A stretch of 64,000 bases of DNA. It comes from Aurantiacibacter odishensis. Lineage in GTDB: Bacteria; Pseudomonadota; Alphaproteobacteria; Sphingomonadales; Sphingomonadaceae. The stretch is taken from positions 186,001 to 250,000 of the forward strand of contig NZ_QYOS01000021.1 in the NCBI RefSeq assembly GCF_003605195.1, in the 5' to 3' direction. This document shows, piece after piece, positions 17,672 through 26,950 of this stretch (its first letter is position 1; each line of letters opens with the position of its first letter). Position numbers and translations under genes: made by a program. The notes beneath the pieces are model-generated. The model made no database searches. It saw nothing but the letters and a program-made list of their open reading frames with translations, and was not told the DNA's origin.

Positions 17672-18076
17672 TTACGCTTGTACGCGAGTGACCGTTGCAG
17701 TCTCGCCGGTTTCCCGGTCCGTCGACGTCCACACGCCGTCGTCGCCCACGACTTCGTCGTTGCAGCTTTCTTCCTCGCCTTCCCCGGTGGTGCACCATAC
17801 GTTCGGGCCATCCGTGCGCCAGGTTCCGCTGCCGGTCTCACCGTTGGAGGATGTCCAGCTGTAGGTGCCGTCCTCGTTCACCGTCTCGGTAACGATATCG
17901 CCGTTTTCCAGTACGACTTCGTAGGTGCCGGGTGCAGGCTGGCCGTCGGCGGCAAGCTGCACTTCCATCGCCGGTTCCTCGACTGCGACTTCTTCTTCAG
18001 CCACCGGCTCTTCGGTGGCCGGTTCGGCGCAGGCCGCAAGGCCAAGCACGGCGACAAATGCAAACGTCCTTTTCAT
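17672..18076 (-). CDS. Small acidic lipoprotein of unknown function
   Basis: This 134-residue protein has a lipoprotein signal peptide ([19 protein letters not shown]), with the lipidated Cys in LAAC. An acidic linker rich in Glu follows ([15 protein letters not shown]). The rest ([34 protein letters not shown], two Cys later) looks like a small beta-rich domain. The ATG at 18076 lies after a GGGGGG ribosome site; the open frame extends 14 codons further without support. I do not recognise a family. It is divergent from purC across 266 bases. Confidence 0.7.
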   Translation of the reverse strand: MKRTFAFVAVLGLAACAEPATEEPVAEEEVAVEEPAMEVQLAADGQPAPGTYEVVLENGDIVTETVNEDGTYSWTSSNGETGSGTWRTDGPNVWCTTGEGEEESCNDEVVGDDGVWTSTDRETGETATVTRVQA

Positions 18077-18226
18077 TGATATTCCCCCCTTCGTTGATGA
18101 AGGCGCGGAGGCTAGCACGCAATCGGCCCCCGCAAAGCGCTATCGCGCATATGGCTGGATTGTCTGGCAAAGGCTCGGCCACAATGCCCGGCTCTTACCC
18201 TGCGACTCGGCGCACGGTGTCTCCGA

Positions 18227-18255
18227 TTGCCCCCTCCGCCACTTCGGTGTATAGC
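18227..18255 (+). promoter_or_regulatory. Possible sigma-70-type promoter for purC
   Basis: TTGCCC (18227-18232) and TATAGC (18250-18255) are separated by 17 bases, about 88 bases before the purC start. Both boxes are imperfect, so this is a candidate read by eye only. No purine riboswitch-like structure was recognised in the leader. Confidence 0.4.
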
Positions 18256-18342
18256 GCCCGTTCAAACGCGCCCCGGCACTTTCGCGAACTTCCATCGCGT
18301 CGCCGGGGCGCAGTCTTTTTTGCTGTTGAAAGGTCCGTGCCC

Positions 18343-19164
18343 ATGTCCCGCCGTCGCCAGATCTACGAAGGCAAGGCCAAGATTCTTTACGAAGGCCCAG
18401 AACCCGGCACGCTGATCCAGTATTTCAAGGACGATGCCACCGCCTTCAACGCCCAGAAGAAGGGCACGATCAACGGCAAGGGCGTGATCAACAACCGCAT
18501 CAGCGAGTATATCTTCACGCGCCTCGCGCACATCGGCATCCCCACCCACTTCATCCGCCGCCTGAACATGCGCGAGCAGCTGGTGCGGCAGGTGGAGATC
18601 ATTCCGCTGGAAGTGGTGGTGCGCAATGTGGCTGCCGGCTCGATTGCCAAGCGCCTCGGCATCGAGGAAGGCGAGATGCTGCCGCATACGCTGATCGAAT
18701 ACTACCTGAAGGACGATGCACTGGGCGATCCGCTGGTTTCGGAAGAGCACATCGCCGCCTTCAACTGGGCCGGCCACGAGGAGATGCAGGATATCGCCGC
18801 CATGGCCATCCGCATCAACGATTTCCTCTCCGGCATGTTCGCCGCAGTCGATATCCGGCTGGTGGATTTCAAGCTGGAATTCGGCCGCATCTACGATGGC
18901 GATTTCAGCCGTGTGATCCTGGCCGACGAGTTCAGCCCCGACAACTGCCGCCTGTGGGACTTCAACACCGGCGAGAAGATGGACAAGGACCGCTTCCGCC
19001 GTGACCTGGGCGGAGAGGAAGAGGCCTACCAGGAAGTGGCCCGCCGTCTCGGCGTGCTGTCGGGCGAGGACAACGGCCCCGGCGAAGTGCTGGACATGGA
19101 TGCCCACCGCTCGCGCCTGCGCACCCCTGCCCCGAAGGCGACCGGGCCCAAGCCGAAAAAATAA
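18343..19164 (+). CDS. purC: SAICAR synthetase (phosphoribosylaminoimidazole-succinocarboxamide synthase)
   Basis: PurC joins CAIR and aspartate with ATP to make SAICAR in purine synthesis. The 273-residue protein begins [17 protein letters not shown] and has [19 protein letters not shown], the substrate-binding [23 protein letters not shown] and [15 protein letters not shown] Pro/Lys-rich tail ([10 protein letters not shown]) extends past the usual end. A GAAAGG ribosome site lies about ten bases before the ATG. It ends in a strong hairpin before the M16 protease gene, so the pur gene here is probably transcribed alone; purS/purQ lie 4.5 kb downstream. Confidence 0.97.
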   Translation: MSRRRQIYEGKAKILYEGPEPGTLIQYFKDDATAFNAQKKGTINGKGVINNRISEYIFTRLAHIGIPTHFIRRLNMREQLVRQVEIIPLEVVVRNVAAGSIAKRLGIEEGEMLPHTLIEYYLKDDALGDPLVSEEHIAAFNWAGHEEMQDIAAMAIRINDFLSGMFAAVDIRLVDFKLEFGRIYDGDFSRVILADEFSPDNCRLWDFNTGEKMDKDRFRRDLGGEEEAYQEVARRLGVLSGEDNGPGEVLDMDAHRSRLRTPAPKATGPKPKK

Positions 19165-19193
19165 GACCTGTGCACGGTCACAGTGCACGGGTC
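19165..19193 (+). terminator. Hairpin after purC
   Basis: An 11-bp stem (GACCTGTGCAC with GTGCACGGGTC, one G-T pair) and a seven-base loop start right at the purC stop. The same sequence can be seen as two direct copies of GTGCACGG 13 bases apart. There is no T tract, so termination is inferred from the position and stability. Confidence 0.5.
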
Positions 19194-19218
19194 ATTGCCC
19201 CTTAAGCTTGCAGGTGCC

Positions 19219-22125
19219 ATGAAGGCGGGCATGAATTCCCGTTCCTTCGCGGCACTTGCCGCCGTTCTCGCCCTTCCCCTCCTCGCCGTTCAGCCCGTCT
19301 ACGCGCAGGCGCCCGAACTCGCGCAGCAGCCGTGGGACGCGGCATCCGGCATTCCCGCCGAAGTGGTCGACGCCTTCCCCGATCTTGCGGGAAGCGACCT
19401 GCCGTTCGACGGCGAATACGTGGTGGGCGAGCTTGACAACGGGATGCGCTACATCATCCGGCCCAACGCCACCCCGCCCGAACAGGGCAAGGTGCAGCTG
19501 TGGGTGGACTTCGGCTCCGCCGCCGAACGCGCGGACGAACAGGGCTATGCCCATTTCATCGAACACATGGCCTTCAACGGCACCACCAATGTGCCCGAGG
19601 GCGAAATGGTGCGCCTGCTGGAGCGCGAGGGACTGGCCTTCGGCGCGGACACCAACGCCTCAACCGGGTTCGACTCCACCCATTACCGACTGGACCTGCC
19701 GCGCAACGACATGGCACTGCTCGACACCGCACTGATGCTGATGCGCGAGACCGCCAGCGAGATCCTGTTCGAGGACGAAGCGGTGAACCGCGAGAAGGGC
19801 ATCCTCCTGTCAGAACGCCGCGTGCGCGACACCTACCAGCTGCGCAACACCATCGACACGCTGGGCTTCCTTTACCCCGGCAGCCGCATTTCGGAGCGCC
19901 TGCCCATCGGCACGGCCGAGACGATCGAGGCTGCCGACGGCGCCTCCCTGCGCGCGCTCTACGAACGCTACTACCGGCCCGAGAACGTCACCGTGATCGT
20001 GATCGGCGACTACGACCCGGCTGAGGTCGAGGCCGCCATCGCCGAGCACTTTGCCGACTGGCAGGGCGAGCCCGCGCTGGACAACCCGCCGCTCGGCCCG
20101 GTGGACCTCTCCCACGACGGCGCGACGGACATCTTCCTCGACCCGGCGCTGTCCGAACAGATCACCGTTGCCGCCAACGGCGAATGGCAGGGCGAGACGG
20201 ACACCGTCGCCAGCCGCCGCGAGCGCGTGCTGCGGCAGATCGGCTACGGCATCGTCAACCGCCGCCTGCAACGCCTCGCCCGGCAGGAAGACCCGCCGTT
20301 CCGCGGCGCCGCATTCGGTACCAACGATTTCTTCAAGGAAGGCCGCACCACCAACCTGATCGCCGCCGCAGCCGACGGCGACTGGCAGCGCGCCCTTGCC
20401 GCCGCGCAGGAGGAATATCGCCGCGCGATGGAATTCGGCTTTACCGAGGCCGAAGTGGCCGAACAGGTCGCCAATCTCGACCAGGCGATCCAGTCCAACG
20501 CCGCAGGCGCCGCCACGCGCGATAACAATTCCTTCGTCACCGGCGCCGTCACCCTGCTGCGCGACGGGCAGGTGCCCACCACGCCCGCCAGCGCGCTGGA
20601 ACGCTGGAACGAGCACAAGCCGCTGATCACGCCCGATGCGGTGCTGGCCGCGCTGAAGGCAGAGGCCGTGCCGCTGGAAAACCCCCTGATCCGCTTTCAG
20701 GGCCGCACCGCGCCCGCGGGCGGCGAGGAAGCCCTGCGCGCCGCGTGGGAAAGCGGCATGGACATGGCGCTGGAAGCCAGTGAGCAAGTCGAGGCAGTCG
20801 AGTTCGCCTACACCGATTTCGGCACGCCGGGCGAAGTCGTGTCCGATACCGTGGACGATCGCCTCGATATCCGCACCATCCGTTTCGCCAATGGCGTGAT
20901 GCTGAACCTGAAACCGACAGACCTGCAGGAAGACCGCGTGCTGGTGCAAGTGAACATCGACGGCGGCGATCTGCTCGATACCCCGGAGAACCCGCTCGCC
21001 ACCGCCATGTTCAACTCGCTGCCCGTGGGCGGGCTTGGCGAACACACGCTGGACGAATTGCAGACGGTGCTGGCCGGTCGGCGCGTCGGCCTTGGCGTCA
21101 ATTCGTCGGACGACACCTTCACCATGTCCGCCGCCACGACCCCGCGCGACCTTGAGCTGCAATTGCAGGTCTACACCGCCACCATCACGGACAGCGCCTT
21201 CCGCCCCACCGGCGAAGCGCAGTATTACCGCAACGTGGAGGATTTCTTTGCGCGGCTGAACGCAACGCCGTCTGCCGCTTTCAGCAACGGGATCGGCACG
21301 ATCCTTTCGGACGGCGATCCCCGTTTCTCGTTGCAGCCCAAGGAAAACTATCTCGCCCTCACCTTTGCGGGCCTGCGCGATGCCGTGTCTGACAGGCTCG
21401 CCAACGGCGCCATCGAAGTGGCGCTGGTCGGCGATTTCGAGGAGCAGGAGGCCATCGACCTCGTCGCCAGCACGCTGGGCACCCTGCCGCCGCGCGAGGA
21501 AAGCTTCGGTGACTACGCGCAGGAACGCCAGCGCGCCTTCACGCAGGATCGCTCGCCCCGCACGCTCTACCACACCGGTCCGGACGATCAGGCCATGCTG
21601 GTGATGGTATGGCCGACCCGCGACGATTCCGACCATGTCGAGACCCTGCAACTCGAAATGCTGGAGCGGGTGCTGCAACTGGAAGTGACCGACGTGCTGC
21701 GCGAGGAACTGGGTCAGACCTATTCCCCCGGCGTCGATGCCGACCAGAGCCGCACCTACGAGGGCTATGGCACGTTCGATATCTCCGCCCAGGTGGATAC
21801 CGGGCAAGTCGATGCCGCGCGCGATGCCATGCTGTCAGCGGTGGAGACGTTGCGTGCCGCACCGGTGGACGAGGACATGCTGCTGCGTGCCCGCCAACCG
21901 CTGCTCGAAGCCTACAGCAACGCGCTCGACACCAACAACGGCTGGATGAACTTGGTTGACCGCGCCCAGACGGAAAGCGAGCGTATCGAACGCTTCCTGG
22001 CGGGCGAGGAGCGCCTGCGCGCCGTTACGCCGGAAGACGTGCTGGCCGCGGCGCAGCGTTACCTCGATCCGGCCCAGCGCGTGGAAATCCGCGTGCTGCC
22101 GGAGCCGGAGAGTGACGAATCCTAA
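19219..22125 (+). CDS. M16 (insulinase-like) zinc protease, secreted
   Basis: This ~968-residue exported metalloprotease is of the pitrilysin/insulinase family and probably cleaves peptides in the periplasm. The inverted zinc motif HFIEH is present in the first domain (AHFIEHMAFNGTTNVPEGE), and the second Glu ligand fits EDEAVNREKGILLSE. A C-terminal half repeats the M16 fold without the zinc site (VQVNIDGGDLLDTPENPL), as usual for this family. The start is ambiguous: ATG 19219 follows GCAGG at good spacing, ATG 19231 follows AAGGCGGG; both give a signal peptide ending near VQPVYAQA. Its stop overlaps the convergent hydrolase/OsmC gene. Confidence 0.92.
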   Translation: MKAGMNSRSFAALAAVLALPLLAVQPVYAQAPELAQQPWDAASGIPAEVVDAFPDLAGSDLPFDGEYVVGELDNGMRYIIRPNATPPEQGKVQLWVDFGSAAERADEQGYAHFIEHMAFNGTTNVPEGEMVRLLEREGLAFGADTNASTGFDSTHYRLDLPRNDMALLDTALMLMRETASEILFEDEAVNREKGILLSERRVRDTYQLRNTIDTLGFLYPGSRISERLPIGTAETIEAADGASLRALYERYYRPENVTVIVIGDYDPAEVEAAIAEHFADWQGEPALDNPPLGPVDLSHDGATDIFLDPALSEQITVAANGEWQGETDTVASRRERVLRQIGYGIVNRRLQRLARQEDPPFRGAAFGTNDFFKEGRTTNLIAAAADGDWQRALAAAQEEYRRAMEFGFTEAEVAEQVANLDQAIQSNAAGAATRDNNSFVTGAVTLLRDGQVPTTPASALERWNEHKPLITPDAVLAALKAEAVPLENPLIRFQGRTAPAGGEEALRAAWESGMDMALEASEQVEAVEFAYTDFGTPGEVVSDTVDDRLDIRTIRFANGVMLNLKPTDLQEDRVLVQVNIDGGDLLDTPENPLATAMFNSLPVGGLGEHTLDELQTVLAGRRVGLGVNSSDDTFTMSAATTPRDLELQLQVYTATITDSAFRPTGEAQYYRNVEDFFARLNATPSAAFSNGIGTILSDGDPRFSLQPKENYLALTFAGLRDAVSDRLANGAIEVALVGDFEEQEAIDLVASTLGTLPPREESFGDYAQERQRAFTQDRSPRTLYHTGPDDQAMLVMVWPTRDDSDHVETLQLEMLERVLQLEVTDVLREELGQTYSPGVDADQSRTYEGYGTFDISAQVDTGQVDAARDAMLSAVETLRAAPVDEDMLLRARQPLLEAYSNALDTNNGWMNLVDRAQTESERIERFLAGEERLRAVTPEDVLAAAQRYLDPAQRVEIRVLPEPESDES

Positions 22126-23342
22126 GCGGGTATCAGCGTCGAATGGATGTGCAATTCGCCCAGCAAGGTCTTGTGAACCGGGCACTTGTCGGCAATTTCC
22201 ATCAGGCGCTGGCGCTGCTCCTCGCTAAGGTCGCCCGATAGCTCTATCGCCCGATCGATCACCTGAATCGGCATGCCGTCCTTCTCGCAATCGACGCAAT
22301 CGGTGTGATGATCGCGGCTGTGTTCCAGTTCGATCCGCACGCTTTCCAGCGGCCACTTCTTGCGCTCCGCATACATCTGGATGGTCATGCTGGTGCAGGT
22401 GCCAAGCGCCGATAGCAGCAGGTCGTAAGGTGTCGGCCCGTGGTCGCTGCCGCCGTAGCTTACCGGCTCGTCGGCGATGAATTCATGGCTGGCCGTGCGC
22501 ACCCACTGGGCGAACTTGCCGCCAGCGGTCGAGACTTCCACCGTTCCGGCAAAGTCCTCGCGCGGCTCTTTCGGCAGGTCGGCAAGGTAGGGCGTGGCCC
22601 ATGCGGCAATCATGTTCGCGGCATATTCGGCGCTGCCCGCTTCAGTCAGCAGGTGATCGGCGCTGTCGAGCGCGACAAAGCTCTTGGGGTGCTTCGCCTT
22701 TTCGAAAATGAGGCGCGCGTTCTCGATCCCGACGACTTCGTCCTGCGGTGTGTGCATCACCATCAGCGGCAGGCCCAGGTTCGCGATACGCTCCCCCTGC
22801 GGCTGGTCGCGCCCTTGCTCCAGGAAAGCGCGGGCAATGCGGAACCGGCGTCCGGCGAGTGTCACATGGCCCTCGCCGTCCTCCTCGATATCGTCGATGG
22901 CATCGCCGAAATGCTCGAAAACGTGGGCGGCATCGTATGGGGCGTTCAGCGTGGCGACGCCGCGCGCCTGCGGTACGTGCTCCGCCGCGGCCAGCACCGC
23001 CGCTCCCCCCAGCGAATGGCCCACCAGCAGCACCGCCGGCAGGCCGCGATCGGCCAGGGCCCTTGCCGCGCAGGTCAGGTCCTCCACGTTGGTGGCGAAG
23101 CCGGCATTGGCAAAGTCGCCGTCGCTGCCACCAAGGCCGGTGAAATCGAACCGCAGGACGGCAAGACCCTTGGCCGCGAGGGCGGAGGCGACGCGCGTGG
23201 CGGCGTGGCTCTGCTTGGTGCAGGTAAAGCAGTGCGCGAACAGCGCGGCGGCGCGCGGCTTCGTGTAGAGCGGCATTTCCAGCCGCCCGTCCAGCGTCTG
23301 CCCGTTCTTGCCGGTGAAGGTGAATTTCTCGGTCGCGATCAT
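22122..23342 (-). CDS. Alpha/beta hydrolase fused to an OsmC-like domain
   Basis: This 406-residue fusion has an N-terminal alpha/beta hydrolase (about 1-255) with the serine elbow GHSLGG, the oxyanion-side HCFTCTK motif and a plausible catalytic His in SADHLL. The C-terminal OsmC-like domain (about 270-406) has the two redox cysteines in GTCTSMT and DKCPVHK, expected to reduce organic hydroperoxides. An extra Cys pair, DCVDCEKDG, sits between them. I know this as a recurring architecture in bacteria, with an undefined physiological substrate. The ATG at 23342 begins [11 protein letters not shown]; upstream extension is not conserved in character. It is convergent with the M16 gene (stops overlap) and divergent from purS. 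Confidence 0.9.
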   Translation of the reverse strand: MIATEKFTFTGKNGQTLDGRLEMPLYTKPRAAALFAHCFTCTKQSHAATRVASALAAKGLAVLRFDFTGLGGSDGDFANAGFATNVEDLTCAARALADRGLPAVLLVGHSLGGAAVLAAAEHVPQARGVATLNAPYDAAHVFEHFGDAIDDIEEDGEGHVTLAGRRFRIARAFLEQGRDQPQGERIANLGLPLMVMHTPQDEVVGIENARLIFEKAKHPKSFVALDSADHLLTEAGSAEYAANMIAAWATPYLADLPKEPREDFAGTVEVSTAGGKFAQWVRTASHEFIADEPVSYGGSDHGPTPYDLLLSALGTCTSMTIQMYAERKKWPLESVRIELEHSRDHHTDCVDCEKDGMPIQVIDRAIELSGDLSEEQRQRLMEIADKCPVHKTLLGELHIHSTLIPA

Positions 23343-23623
23343 GTGCTGCAAGCCCTCCTGCCGCGCGGCTTTCCTACACGCGCCATGGCACACCAATGCA
23401 CAGGTCGATGCAACCGTTTCAATCCTTCTTGATGCCCCCGCCGGTCTGCCTGGAATTCCCGGTCCGCTTTTCTGCTTCAGGACACTGTTCCATGTGTTCC
23501 AGGTTAGTTGGATTTGGCGCGCAATTCCCCGGCGGAATGGGCCGCCGCCCCTTGCCCATCGCGGCGGCAATCGCCATAGGCTGCGGCGAAACCATCCGAG
23601 ACTTGCCGCGAAAGGTCCGATCC

Positions 23624-23857
23624 ATGAAAGTCCGTATCCATGTCAGCCTGAAGCCCGGCGTGCTCGATCCGCAGGGCCGCGCCGTGCACCACGCGCTGGA
23701 GGGCCTCGGCTACAAGGGCGTGGAAGACGTGCGCATCGGCCGCTTGGTGGAAATGGACGTGGCCGACGACACCACGGACGCCGCTCTGGACGAGATGTGC
23801 CAGAGGCTGCTCGCCAACATGGTGATCGAGAACTACCGCATCGAGAAGGTCGCCTGA
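23624..23857 (+). CDS. purS: FGAM synthase subunit PurS
   Basis: PurS is the small bridging subunit of the three-part formylglycinamidine ribonucleotide synthase (PurS-PurQ-PurL). The 77 residues match throughout: [37 protein letters not shown] and [17 protein letters not shown]. The ATG at 23624 follows GAAAGG at proper spacing. It overlaps purQ by one base (TGATG). The long open frame upstream is not part of the gene. purL is not in this window. Confidence 0.97.
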   Translation: MKVRIHVSLKPGVLDPQGRAVHHALEGLGYKGVEDVRIGRLVEMDVADDTTDAALDEMCQRLLANMVIENYRIEKVA

Positions 23858-24528
23858 TGAAGACCGCAGTCGTCACATTCCCCGGATCGAACTGCGACCG
23901 CGACATTTGGGTCGCACTGCGTGACGTATCCGGCAAGGAGCCGGTGAAGGTGTGGCACGGCGATGCCGACCTGCCCGCCGGCCTCGATTTCATCGCCCTG
24001 CCCGGCGGGTTCTCCTACGGCGACTACCTGCGTTCGGGCGCAATGGCGGCGAACAGCCCGATCATGCGCTCCGTCGTGGCCGCGGCAAAGCGTGGGGTGC
24101 CGGTGCTGGGCGTGTGCAACGGCTTCCAGGTGCTGACCGAGGCGCAATTGCTGCCCGGCGCGCTGATGCGCAACGCCGCGCAGACCTTCATCTGCCGCAC
24201 CGTGCCGCTGGTGGTGGAAAACGACACCAGCCTGTTCACCAGCGTCTACACCAGGGGCGAGACGATCCACATCCCGGTCGCCCACCACGACGGCAACTAT
24301 TTCGCCGACGATGACACGCTGGACCGGCTGGAAGGCGAAGGCCGCGTGGCTTTCCGCTATGCCGAGAACTGCAACGGCTCGCGCCACGACATCGCGGGCG
24401 TGCTGAACGCGAAGGGCAACGTGCTGGGCATGATGCCCCACCCCGAACGCGCCATCGAAGCCGCCCACGGCGGCAGCGACGGACGCCGCCTGTTCGAAAG
24501 CGTGATCGGCAGTCTGGTCGGGGCCTAG
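23857..24528 (+). CDS. purQ: FGAM synthase glutaminase subunit PurQ
   Basis: PurQ supplies ammonia from glutamine to PurL. The 223-residue class I glutamine amidotransferase shows the nucleophile elbow GVCNGFQVL (catalytic Cys), the oxyanion region [11 protein letters not shown] and the His/Glu pair in GMMPHPERA. It also carries FPGSNCDRD at the N-terminus, typical of PurQ. Translation is coupled to purS by a one-base overlap. It ends convergently with the GGDEF-EAL gene, overlapping it by four bases, so purL cannot be the next gene in this operon. Confidence 0.97.
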   Translation: MKTAVVTFPGSNCDRDIWVALRDVSGKEPVKVWHGDADLPAGLDFIALPGGFSYGDYLRSGAMAANSPIMRSVVAAAKRGVPVLGVCNGFQVLTEAQLLPGALMRNAAQTFICRTVPLVVENDTSLFTSVYTRGETIHIPVAHHDGNYFADDDTLDRLEGEGRVAFRYAENCNGSRHDIAGVLNAKGNVLGMMPHPERAIEAAHGGSDGRRLFESVIGSLVGA

Positions 24529-26879
24529 GCGGCCCTAGTTCCGCGGCCCTTCACCACCAGGGAGCGGGCCTCGACAGCCTTCATCGGGCGGCCGAAGTAG
24601 TAGCCCTGGATCTTGGTGCAGCCCAGCTCGCGGATCAGCGCGGCCTGTGTGGCGTCCTCGACACCCTCGGCGGTCGTCGTCATCTCCAGGCTGCGGGCCA
24701 TAGCCACCACGGCGCGGATGATGGCGAGGCTCTCCTGGCTCTCCTGCGTGGCACCCTGCACGAAGCTCTTGTCCACCTTGATCGTGGAAAAGCGCAGCGT
24801 GCGCAGGTAGCCGAGCGAGGAATAGCCGGTGCCGAAATCGTCCAGCGCGACCGAGCAGCCCAGCGCAAGGATCTCCTCCAGCGTCTGGCGCGCGGTGCGG
24901 CCATCGCGCAGGAACACGCTCTCGGTAACTTCCACCTCCAGCCGGTGTGCCGGCAGCCCGGTATCGGCGAGCGCACGCACCACGCTGTTGGCGAAGTTGG
25001 GCTCGAGCAATTGCTCGCCCGAAACGTTGACCGCCACCTTGATGTCGTCCGGCCAGCGGGTCGCCTCGCGGCAGGCCTCCTGCAGCACCCACTCCCCGAT
25101 GGGCACGATCAGGCGGGTATCCTCTGCCAGCGGGATGAACTTGGCCGGGCTTACGAAACCATGCTCTTCGCTGTTCCAGCGCAACAGCGCCTCGAAACTG
25201 ACCACGGTCTCGCTGCGGGCGTTGACCACGGGCTGGAAGTTCAGTTCCAGCTCGTTCTTCCCGATGGCCCGGCGCAGGGACAGCTCCAGCTTGCGGCGCT
25301 CCTCCGCGTCGGCGTGCAGCGAGGGGAGATAACGGTAGTGCGTATTGCCGCCCTCGTCCTTCGCCCGGTAGAGCGCGAGGTCGGCGTTGCGCATCAGCGT
25401 TTCCACCGAATTGCCGTCACGCGGACCCACGGCAGAGCCCACGCTCGCCCCGATGAACAGGGTATGGTTGTCGATCACATAGGGCTGCGAAAGCGTCTCG
25501 ATAATGGCGTCGGACAAGCGATCCACCCGGCCCTTGTCGGTGGCATCGCGAATGACGACGGCGAATTCGTCACCGCCCAGTCGTCCGCAGCGCTCGTTCT
25601 CGGTCATCACTGCATCGAGGCGCTTCGAGACTTCGGCCAGCAGGCGGTCGCCCAGCTGGTGTCCCAGGGAATCGTTCACCGCCTTGAACCGGTCGAGGTC
25701 GATCATCAGGAAGGCGCAGCGCGTCTTCCACTTGTCGGCATAGCGCATGGCCTCGCCAAGCGCTTCTGTCAGCATCAGGCGATTGGGCAAGCCCGTCAGC
25801 GTGTCGTAGCGGGCAAGGTAGGCGATCTTCTCGTCGCGATCACGCTGCTCGGTCACGTCGGAACCAACCCCGCGGAAACCGATATAGCTGCCGTTGTCAT
25901 CATATATCGGCGTGCCCGAAAGCTCCCACCAGCGGCGACCGGCTTCGAGGTAGACCTGCACCAGCAGGTTGGAGAAATGCTCGCGCCGCTTCAGCTTCTC
26001 CGCCAGTTCATGCAGGCTGCGCGGAAACTCCCCGCTTTCCCACGAAGACCCGGCAATCAGCTTGATGAAGCTCTCCCCCTCGATATCCTGCGGGGTGGAG
26101 CCGAAGGCGAAAGCGAAACGCGGCGATGCGGAACGGATGCGACGGTTCGTGTCGACCTGCCAGAGCCAGTCCGATTCCTTTTCCTCGAACTCGCGCAGCA
26201 GCAGGGAGACGACCTCGTCCTTCTCCGCCACGCCCGCTTCGGCAATCTTGGCGGAAAGGTAGGTGCGCGCAGAGCGGAGCGCACCGGCAACGATGGTAAC
26301 GGTGTAGGCAGCTGCGGCGATGGCGAAGATGAAGTCGCCAGTAAGCAGGAAAGATGCGACGCCCGCCGCGCCAACCACAAGGTCGAACAGCACCGTGGCG
26401 ACCGGCGCCGTAGCCATGGCGGCGGCACTACCAGCAATCAGCATCGCGGCAATCGCCCAGAGCGCGTAGTGATCCGTCGTCGTCCCCTGCGGGACGAAGA
26501 ACATGAGCGCCGCGACCCAGGGGATGGTGCACCCGCCCACGCCAAGGGCCTGGCGGGTGAATTCGTTCCACTGCACGCCGCGCTTCTCGATATCGATGAA
26601 GTTGCGATCGATCCGCGTGACGTTCCACACCGCTGCAACGACACTGAGCATCCAGATCCCCAGGATCCAGTGCGCTATCGTGTTGAGATAAAGCGAAACT
26701 GCCAGCAGAGCGGCCAGGCCGTGAGCGGCAATTCGGATCAGCGAGACCTTGTGAAGTTCCGAATACTGGAGCGTGCGCAGCCGGGTCCAGTCACCCTCGC
26801 CGGGTTCGCGCAGGCCAATGACCTGCAGGAAACTCATCTGCAGCGGGAGGCTGGGGAGTCCAGAATGCTTGTCGCTCAC
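24525..26879 (-). CDS. Membrane-bound GGDEF-EAL cyclic di-GMP enzyme
   Basis: This 784-residue protein has an N-terminal region (about 45-200) with five or more hydrophobic helices, then a PAS-like domain (about 245-345, ending [13 protein letters not shown]), a GGDEF domain ([23 protein letters not shown]) and an EAL domain ([42 protein letters not shown]). Both active-site loops look intact, so it could make or break cyclic di-GMP; proteins like this often act mainly as phosphodiesterases with GTP-stimulated activity, which is inference here. It lies 71 bases after glmS on the same strand. The signal sensed by the membrane/PAS part is unknown. Confidence 0.92.
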   Translation of the reverse strand: MSDKHSGLPSLPLQMSFLQVIGLREPGEGDWTRLRTLQYSELHKVSLIRIAAHGLAALLAVSLYLNTIAHWILGIWMLSVVAAVWNVTRIDRNFIDIEKRGVQWNEFTRQALGVGGCTIPWVAALMFFVPQGTTTDHYALWAIAAMLIAGSAAAMATAPVATVLFDLVVGAAGVASFLLTGDFIFAIAAAAYTVTIVAGALRSARTYLSAKIAEAGVAEKDEVVSLLLREFEEKESDWLWQVDTNRRIRSASPRFAFAFGSTPQDIEGESFIKLIAGSSWESGEFPRSLHELAEKLKRREHFSNLLVQVYLEAGRRWWELSGTPIYDDNGSYIGFRGVGSDVTEQRDRDEKIAYLARYDTLTGLPNRLMLTEALGEAMRYADKWKTRCAFLMIDLDRFKAVNDSLGHQLGDRLLAEVSKRLDAVMTENERCGRLGGDEFAVVIRDATDKGRVDRLSDAIIETLSQPYVIDNHTLFIGASVGSAVGPRDGNSVETLMRNADLALYRAKDEGGNTHYRYLPSLHADAEERRKLELSLRRAIGKNELELNFQPVVNARSETVVSFEALLRWNSEEHGFVSPAKFIPLAEDTRLIVPIGEWVLQEACREATRWPDDIKVAVNVSGEQLLEPNFANSVVRALADTGLPAHRLEVEVTESVFLRDGRTARQTLEEILALGCSVALDDFGTGYSSLGYLRTLRFSTIKVDKSFVQGATQESQESLAIIRAVVAMARSLEMTTTAEGVEDATQAALIRELGCTKIQGYYFGRPMKAVEARSLVVKGRGTRAA

Positions 26880-26950
26880 ACGACCGCGATAACCGCCAAT
26901 AGTTATTGCCCGGTAAAGTCAGCCGCGATTATCCAGTAACCTGCTGAATT

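Noticed and set aside
19810-21807. A 665-codon open frame on the minus strand inside the M16 protease
   Set aside because: The plus strand has the zinc motif and full M16 fold; the minus frame is His/Gly-rich with no known motif and overlaps completely.
18343-24528. A single purine operon from purC through purQ
   Set aside because: purC ends in a strong hairpin, an unrelated protease gene follows and a minus-strand gene lies between it and purS.
24945-26939. A 664-codon open frame on the plus strand opposite the GGDEF-EAL gene
   Set aside because: The minus strand shows the intact GGDEF and EAL motifs in order; the plus frame has a shadow-like composition.
26880-26950. A glmS ribozyme or riboswitch next to glmS
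   Set aside because: This 71-base gap is downstream of glmS, not upstream, and only 18 bases precede the glmS start.
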